NCBI RefSeq assembly: GCF_005938675.2
Contig: NZ_VCCH02000049.1
Span: forward strand, 1 to 59,302
Direction of reading: 5' to 3'
Source of the DNA: Mycobacterium sp. KBS0706
Lineage (GTDB): Bacteria; Pseudomonadota; Alphaproteobacteria; DSM-16000; Inquilinaceae
DNA: 59,302 nucleotides
Part shown: piece by piece, positions 55,398-59,302 of the stretch
Position numbering within the stretch: the first letter of the stretch is position 1
How the letters are laid out: every line of letters begins with the position of its first letter
The notes under the pieces: generated by a model
Told to the model about the DNA's origin: nothing
Database searches by the model: none
Seen by the model: only the letters and a program-made list of their open reading frames with translations
Program-made: the position numbers and the translations under genes

Positions 55398-56564
55398 ATG
55401 TCCACGCCCCAACTCGCCGCACACGCCGCCGAGGTGCAGACGCCGGCATCGGAGCGCGCACCGCATCCGGGACCAGAACGGTCGACGTCGCCCGCCCTGT
55501 GGGGCGCGCTCGCACGATTCGGCATCCCGCTGCTCGCGCTGGCGATCATCCTGGGCTTTGTCACCATCGCGATCACCCGGTGGGACCGGTGGACAGGCCA
55601 GGCCGCGGTTCAGGAGACCGACGACGCCTACGTTCGAACGGAGATGACGAGCCTCGCGAGCAGGGTCGCCGGAACGGTGCGCTCGATCGGGGTCACAGAC
55701 TTCCAGCGTGTCAAGGCCGGCGATCTGCTGGCGGAAATCGATCCCGCCGACTATGCCGTCCAGGTTGCCCAGGCCGAGGCCGCCGTTGCCGCGGCCAGAA
55801 CCGCGCACGACAACCTCGACAACCAGATCGCGCTGCAGCGCGCCACGATTTCCCAAGCCGAAGCGCAACAGGCTTCCGCGGTGGCGCTCGAAATTCAGGC
55901 GCGCCAGGAACGCGAGCGGCAGGAGAAGCTCGCGCAGTCAGGTTTCAGCACGCAGCAGAAGGTCGAACAGGTCGTCGCTGACCACATCAAGGCCCAGAGC
56001 GACCTGCGGGCAAGCGAAGCTGCCGTGGACGCGCAGCGACGGCAGCTCGACGTGCAGATCGGCACCAAGGCGCAACGCGCGGCCGACCTGCAGTCTGCGG
56101 AGGCCACTCTCGCGGCCGCACAGCTGCGCCTCGGCTATACCCGGATCACCGCTCCGTTCGATGGCATCGTCGGCGAACGGGGGGTGCAGCAGGGCGACTA
56201 CGTCAATGTCGGCAGCAGCCTGATCGCGATCACGGCACTGCCCAAGCTTCATGTGATCGCCAATTACAAGGAAACCCAGTTGACACGGGTGGCCGAGGGA
56301 CAGGCCGTCGATATCGCGGTCGATACGTTCCCCGGCGAACTGCTGCACGGCTATGTCGAGCGCCTCTCCCCAGCGAGCGGGTCGCAGTTCGCGCTGCTGC
56401 CCCCCGACAATGCGACGGGCAATTTCACCAAGGTGGTCCAGCGCATTCCGGTGCGGATCGGCTTCGTGCCGGGCCAGGCGTTGCTGGAACGCCTGCGCTC
56501 GGGCATGTCGGTCACCACGCGCATCCACACCGAAGCCCCCGGACATCAGGGGGCACAGCCGTGA
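55398..56564 (+). CDS. HlyD/EmrA-family membrane fusion protein
   Basis: Periplasmic adaptor of 388 residues for a tripartite exporter. A cytoplasmic N-terminus is followed by one anchor helix (FGIPLLALAIILGFVTIAI, about residues 42-60), then the beta-barrel/lipoyl start VQETDDAYVRTEMTSLASRVAGTVRSIGVTDFQRVKAGDLLAEIDPADY. A coiled-coil hairpin covers about 115-215, and the second lipoyl half (RITAPFDGIVGERGVQQGDYV) closes it. Its stop overlaps the GTG start of the MFS gene (GTGA). Confidence 0.93.
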   Translation: MSTPQLAAHAAEVQTPASERAPHPGPERSTSPALWGALARFGIPLLALAIILGFVTIAITRWDRWTGQAAVQETDDAYVRTEMTSLASRVAGTVRSIGVTDFQRVKAGDLLAEIDPADYAVQVAQAEAAVAAARTAHDNLDNQIALQRATISQAEAQQASAVALEIQARQERERQEKLAQSGFSTQQKVEQVVADHIKAQSDLRASEAAVDAQRRQLDVQIGTKAQRAADLQSAEATLAAAQLRLGYTRITAPFDGIVGERGVQQGDYVNVGSSLIAITALPKLHVIANYKETQLTRVAEGQAVDIAVDTFPGELLHGYVERLSPASGSQFALLPPDNATGNFTKVVQRIPVRIGFVPGQALLERLRSGMSVTTRIHTEAPGHQGAQP

Positions 56565-58132
56565 GCAGGTCCGCCTCCGGGCCTGCCTCGCCGCACCGGC
56601 CGCTCTTCGCGGTAGCCGCCGTCCTGTTGGGGCCGTTCATCGTCGGCTTTCACAGCCGCTTCTTCGCGATCGGGCTCGCCGACCTCAAAGGGGCCCTGGG
56701 CCTGAGCTTCGACGAGGGCGCCTGGCTCAACACGGCCGGAACCGCGTCGCAGATCATGATCGCGCCGGCCGTCGCCTGGCTCGCATCCACGGTCGGCATC
56801 CGGCGGCTATTCGTGATTCCGACGCTGCTCTACACCATCGTCTCGCTCGCCATCCCCTTCGCGCGCACCTACGACCTGCTGCTTGCCCTGCACATCGTCC
56901 ACGGCCTGTGCCTCGGCGTCTTCGTGCCGGCCACGATGATGGTGATCCTGCGCAACCTGCCGCCCCGATGGTGGCTGCCGGCCATGGCGCTCTATGCGTT
57001 TCGGCTGGCGTTCACGGCGAATGCCGGGATCTCGCTGGTCGGCGTGTATGTCCAGACCCTCGGCTGGGAATGGGTCTATTGGGGCGACGCGCTGCTCGCG
57101 CCCCTCATGGCCCTATGCGCCTGCCTGGGCGCCCGTTCCGAGCCGATCGATCACGATCTGCTGCGCCGGGCGGACTGGGGCGGCATGCTGCTGCTCGGCG
57201 CCGGGCTCACTTTGCTCTACGCGGGACTCGACCAGGGAAATCGGCTCGACTGGCTCTCCTCCGGTACGGTCCTGGCGCTGCTGTGCGGCGGCGCGGCGCT
57301 GATTGCGGCGTTCCTGGTGAACGAGGCCGTCGTGCCGGAGCCCTGGGCCAAAGCGAGCGTCATCTTCTCGCGCAACATCGGGCTGATGCTGCTCGCAGCT
57401 CTCTGCTTCATCATGACCAGCCTGTCCAATGTCGCGCTCATACCTAACTTCCTCACCACCGTTCGCCAGTTGCGGCCCGAACAAATCGGCCCCCTGCTGC
57501 TGAACTACGTCGCGCTGCCGCTGGTGATGCTGGTTCCGATCGCCGTCGTCCTGCTGCAACGGGTCGACGCCCGGTTCGTGCTGACCCTCGGCCTCTCGGC
57601 TTTTGCCGCCGCAGGCCTGCTCGGCACAGGGCTGACCAGCGACTGGGATCCCGCGGCCTTCGTGCCCATCGCACTGCTTCAGTCTGCCGGTTACGGCCTG
57701 ACGTTCCTGGCGATCATGATCTACGCCTTCGCCAATGCCGATCCGGCTCGCGCAACGGCGTTCTCGGCCTATATCCAGGTCCTGCGCCTCGGCGGCGCGG
57801 AAATCGGCGTCGCGCTGATCACGACCTGGCTGCGTGTCCGCGAACAGACCTACTCAAATCTGCTCGGCCAGCACGTCGCCGCCGGTGACGCCAGCGTAAC
57901 ACAAGCCCTCTCCCTGATCACCGCGCCCTTTCTCAGCCACGGATCGGATACCGCCCCAGCCCGTGGGCTCGGCACCCTGGCGGCCCTGGTCCGGCGCGAA
58001 GCCAATGTCCTCGCCTATATCGACGGGTTCTGGCTGACGTTCTGGGCGGCGCTTCTGGGACTCATGATGGTCGCACTCATGAGATCCCCACCGGAAGGCC
58101 CGTTCACACCCAAAACGCGACATGCGGCCTGA
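56561..58132 (+). CDS. MFS efflux transporter, EmrB/DHA2 family
   Basis: Inner-membrane exporter of 523 residues with about 14 hydrophobic helices; GTG start coupled to the adaptor gene. It opens with AVAAVLLGPFIVGFHSRFFAIGLADLKGALGLSFDEGAWLNTAGTASQIMIAPAVAWLA, an EmrB-like arrangement of helices 1-2. The normal motif-A GxxxDRxGRR is replaced by STVGIRRLF, an atypical loop seen in one EmrB subgroup. With the EmrA-like adaptor and an outer-membrane TolC it would expel aromatic or hydrophobic compounds; TolC is not here. Confidence 0.9.
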   Translation: MSRSASGPASPHRPLFAVAAVLLGPFIVGFHSRFFAIGLADLKGALGLSFDEGAWLNTAGTASQIMIAPAVAWLASTVGIRRLFVIPTLLYTIVSLAIPFARTYDLLLALHIVHGLCLGVFVPATMMVILRNLPPRWWLPAMALYAFRLAFTANAGISLVGVYVQTLGWEWVYWGDALLAPLMALCACLGARSEPIDHDLLRRADWGGMLLLGAGLTLLYAGLDQGNRLDWLSSGTVLALLCGGAALIAAFLVNEAVVPEPWAKASVIFSRNIGLMLLAALCFIMTSLSNVALIPNFLTTVRQLRPEQIGPLLLNYVALPLVMLVPIAVVLLQRVDARFVLTLGLSAFAAAGLLGTGLTSDWDPAAFVPIALLQSAGYGLTFLAIMIYAFANADPARATAFSAYIQVLRLGGAEIGVALITTWLRVREQTYSNLLGQHVAAGDASVTQALSLITAPFLSHGSDTAPARGLGTLAALVRREANVLAYIDGFWLTFWAALLGLMMVALMRSPPEGPFTPKTRHAA

Positions 58133-58211
58133 CCAAAACGTCCAGTTACCGAAGCGGGAGCGCTCCGTCGACATAGACAAACATTGCAGGAGACCATCAG
58201 CCGGTCGGAGC

Positions 58212-58290
58212 GAGATCATCCCGCCCGATCGCTTGATGGTGATGAACGCCGGGACAGATTTCCCGCATGAAGAAGCGGCGCTGGAGACAT
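58212..58290 (+). pseudogene. Relic of a pirin gene
   Basis: The reading frame here gives IIPPDRLMVMNAGTDFPHEE, which aligns with SPNRLMLMNAGQSFWHEE of the intact pirin at 54651-55385 (both have the NAG...HEE metal-site loop). Sequence on either side loses similarity. It is the debris of a second pirin gene, lying just upstream of the insertion sequence. Confidence 0.7.
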
Positions 58291-58533
58291 CAAGGGCAAC
58301 TCACGGGTGCGACTTGCATGCAGCACGCATCCTTCTCAAGCAGGTGCGCTGGCGGTCCGTAGCGGTCGGCGGCGACGCTCACTCCCTTTCCACACGGCCT
58401 CGGTCGCGTGCGATCATGTCCGCTATCGGGAGCCCAATGCGATGGCCGGTCTAGGGACATCCTCGTCGGGCCGGGCTAAGGTCTGTTGATATTCAGGATT
58501 CCCATGGGGACCTGATTGTGATTCAAACTTCGG

Positions 58534-58881
58534 ATGGAACGCTTCGTACTGACAGACGCCCAATGGGCGAAGATGGAACCGCTTTGCCTGGGCAAGCCGA
58601 CCGACCCCGGACGAAGCGGTGAGGACAACCGGCTCTTTGTAGAAGCGGTGCTTTGGATCGTTCGCACTGGAAGTCCGTGGCGGGACCTGCCGGTCTTCTT
58701 CGGCAAGTGGAACAGTGTCTTCACGCGATATCGCAGTTGGGTCAAAGCCGATGTTTTCGTTCGGCTTTTCGAAGCCTGTTCGGAAGAGCCGGACATGGAA
58801 TACGCCATGGTCGACGCCACCATCGTCAAAGTCCACCGCCACGGCCAGGGCGCAAAAGGGGGACTCAGAGCCAGGCCATAG
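58534..58881 (+). CDS. IS5-family transposase, first frame (OrfA)
   Basis: N-terminal part of a DDE transposase, 115 residues: FVLTDAQWAKMEPL, RLFVEAVLWIVRTGSPWRDLP and KWNSVFTRYRSWVKADVF are the characteristic IS5/IS427 segments, and MVDATIVKVHRHGQG contains the first catalytic Asp. The frame continues into the second ORF by a -1 shift in the run GCAAAAGGGGGA (58852-58863). Confidence 0.88.
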   Translation: MERFVLTDAQWAKMEPLCLGKPTDPGRSGEDNRLFVEAVLWIVRTGSPWRDLPVFFGKWNSVFTRYRSWVKADVFVRLFEACSEEPDMEYAMVDATIVKVHRHGQGAKGGLRARP

Positions 58882-58898
58882 GCCGCTCCAAGGGCGGC

Positions 58899-59285
58899 AT
58901 GACGACCAAGATCCTCGCCTTGTGCGATGCGTTCGGCAACCTTGTGCGCTTTGGCCTTCTGCCCGGTCAGCGGTTCGACACGGTCGGCGTCGAACCGCTC
59001 ATCGACGGCATCTGCTTCGATGCCCTGATCGCCGACAAGGCCTTCGACAGCAACGCCATCATCGCCGACCTCAACCAACGCGGGGCCAAGATCGTCATCT
59101 CCCAGCACCCGCGCCGCACCAAGCAGCTGCCGATCGACGCCGAGATGTACAAGTGGCGGCACCTGATCGAGAATTTCTTCTGCAAACTCAAAGAGTTCAA
59201 ACGCATCGCCATGCGCGCCGACAAAACCGATCAGAGCTTCTCCGCCTTCATCCATCTCGCCGCCGCCGTCATCCATTCCAGATGA
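58899..59285 (+). CDS. IS5-family transposase, second frame (OrfB)
   Basis: C-terminal part of the DDE transposase, 128 residues from the ATG at 58899, but probably made as a fusion with the first frame by -1 frameshifting: the same frame upstream reads AIGRSKGGM, the usual junction sequence. It contains FDALIADKAFDSNAIIADL (second Asp) and WRHLIENFFCKLKEFKRIAMRADKTDQSF (catalytic Glu with the Y/R-(2)-R-(3)-E-(6)-K-like signature). Confidence 0.88.
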   Translation: MTTKILALCDAFGNLVRFGLLPGQRFDTVGVEPLIDGICFDALIADKAFDSNAIIADLNQRGAKIVISQHPRRTKQLPIDAEMYKWRHLIENFFCKLKEFKRIAMRADKTDQSFSAFIHLAAAVIHSR

Positions 59286-59302
59286 ATCTCAACAGACCCT
59301 AG

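Larger units (their letters stand above)
58477..59301 (+). mobile_element. IS5-family insertion sequence, IS427-like
   Basis: Terminal inverted repeats are visible: left GGTCTGTTGATATTCA and, on the other strand of the right end, GGTCTGTTGAGATTCA (15 of 16). Both ends are flanked by TA (58477-58478 and 59300-59301), consistent with the 2-bp TA target duplication of the IS427 group. The element is about 820 bp and carries two overlapping transposase frames. Its right end coincides with the end of the window, as happens when an assembly stops at a repeated IS. Confidence 0.82.

Overview
The window (59.3 kb, very GC-rich by eye) looks like the chromosome of a free-living or host-associated alphaproteobacterium, probably Rhodospirillales-like. 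This is inferred from an alphaproteobacterial-type SOS box (GTTC-N7-GTTC) upstream of uvrB, the order uvrC-pgsA-(mobB-moeA)-moaD-moaE, a TctCBA tricarboxylate transporter, a Yej-type peptide importer and the codon composition. No rRNA, tRNA or CRISPR array was recognised.

Layout. (1) 0-5 kb: an iron-acquisition locus. A frameshifted TonB-dependent siderophore receptor diverges across a Fur-like box from a periplasmic iron-complex binding protein; an MFS exporter converges on the latter. (2) 4.9-13.6 kb, minus strand: molybdopterin genes (moaE, moaD, moeA, mobB), pgsA and uvrC in one colinear block, then a pteridine-reductase-like SDR and uvrB with its SOS box. (3) 13.7-18.1 kb: a drug-efflux MFS, a DusB-type tRNA dihydrouridine synthase, and a DGPF protein / ECF42-type sigma factor pair. 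(4) 18.1-18.9 kb: a small AT-rich cassette carrying one unknown 115-residue protein, bracketed by related GTTCG/CGAAC palindromes. (5) 18.9-25.7 kb: a secreted nuclease with RTX tail, a BMP-type binding protein, PxpA and a radical SAM protein. (6) 26.1-29.4 kb: a giant unknown protein with a LysM-like segment and membrane hairpins. (7) 29.5-37.1 kb: a Yej-type peptide ABC importer with two tandem binding proteins. (8) 37.3-41.4 kb: cytochrome c, kdsB-pheA, a VapBC-type toxin-antitoxin pair, nudC. (9) 41.5-46.0 kb: TctC-TctB-TctA and an amidase.

(10) 46.1-50.0 kb holds the most unusual material: a 1137-residue effector-like protein with a membrane hairpin, a proline-rich hinge and a C-terminal module resembling a degenerate protein kinase, immediately preceded by a short gene that is a stand-alone copy of that same C-terminal module. 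(11) 50.1-52.7 kb: a second Fur-boxed iron binding protein, paralogous to the first, followed by a 5'-truncated RTX gene with 237-bp tandem repeats. (12) 52.9-58.1 kb: a LysR regulator diverging across a perfect operator-like palindrome from an isochorismatase-like hydrolase, a pirin, and an EmrA/EmrB-type efflux pair. (13) 58.2-59.3 kb: a pirin gene relic and an IS5-family (IS427-like) insertion sequence whose right end coincides with the end of the window.

The chromosomal blocks are housekeeping (DNA repair, Moco, lipid A and Phe synthesis). The accessory theme is iron uptake and export, plus secreted or effector-like proteins and traces of gene decay (receptor frameshift, truncated RTX gene, pirin relic, orphan kinase-like module). 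All functional calls rest on reading the translated sequence; no database search was run.
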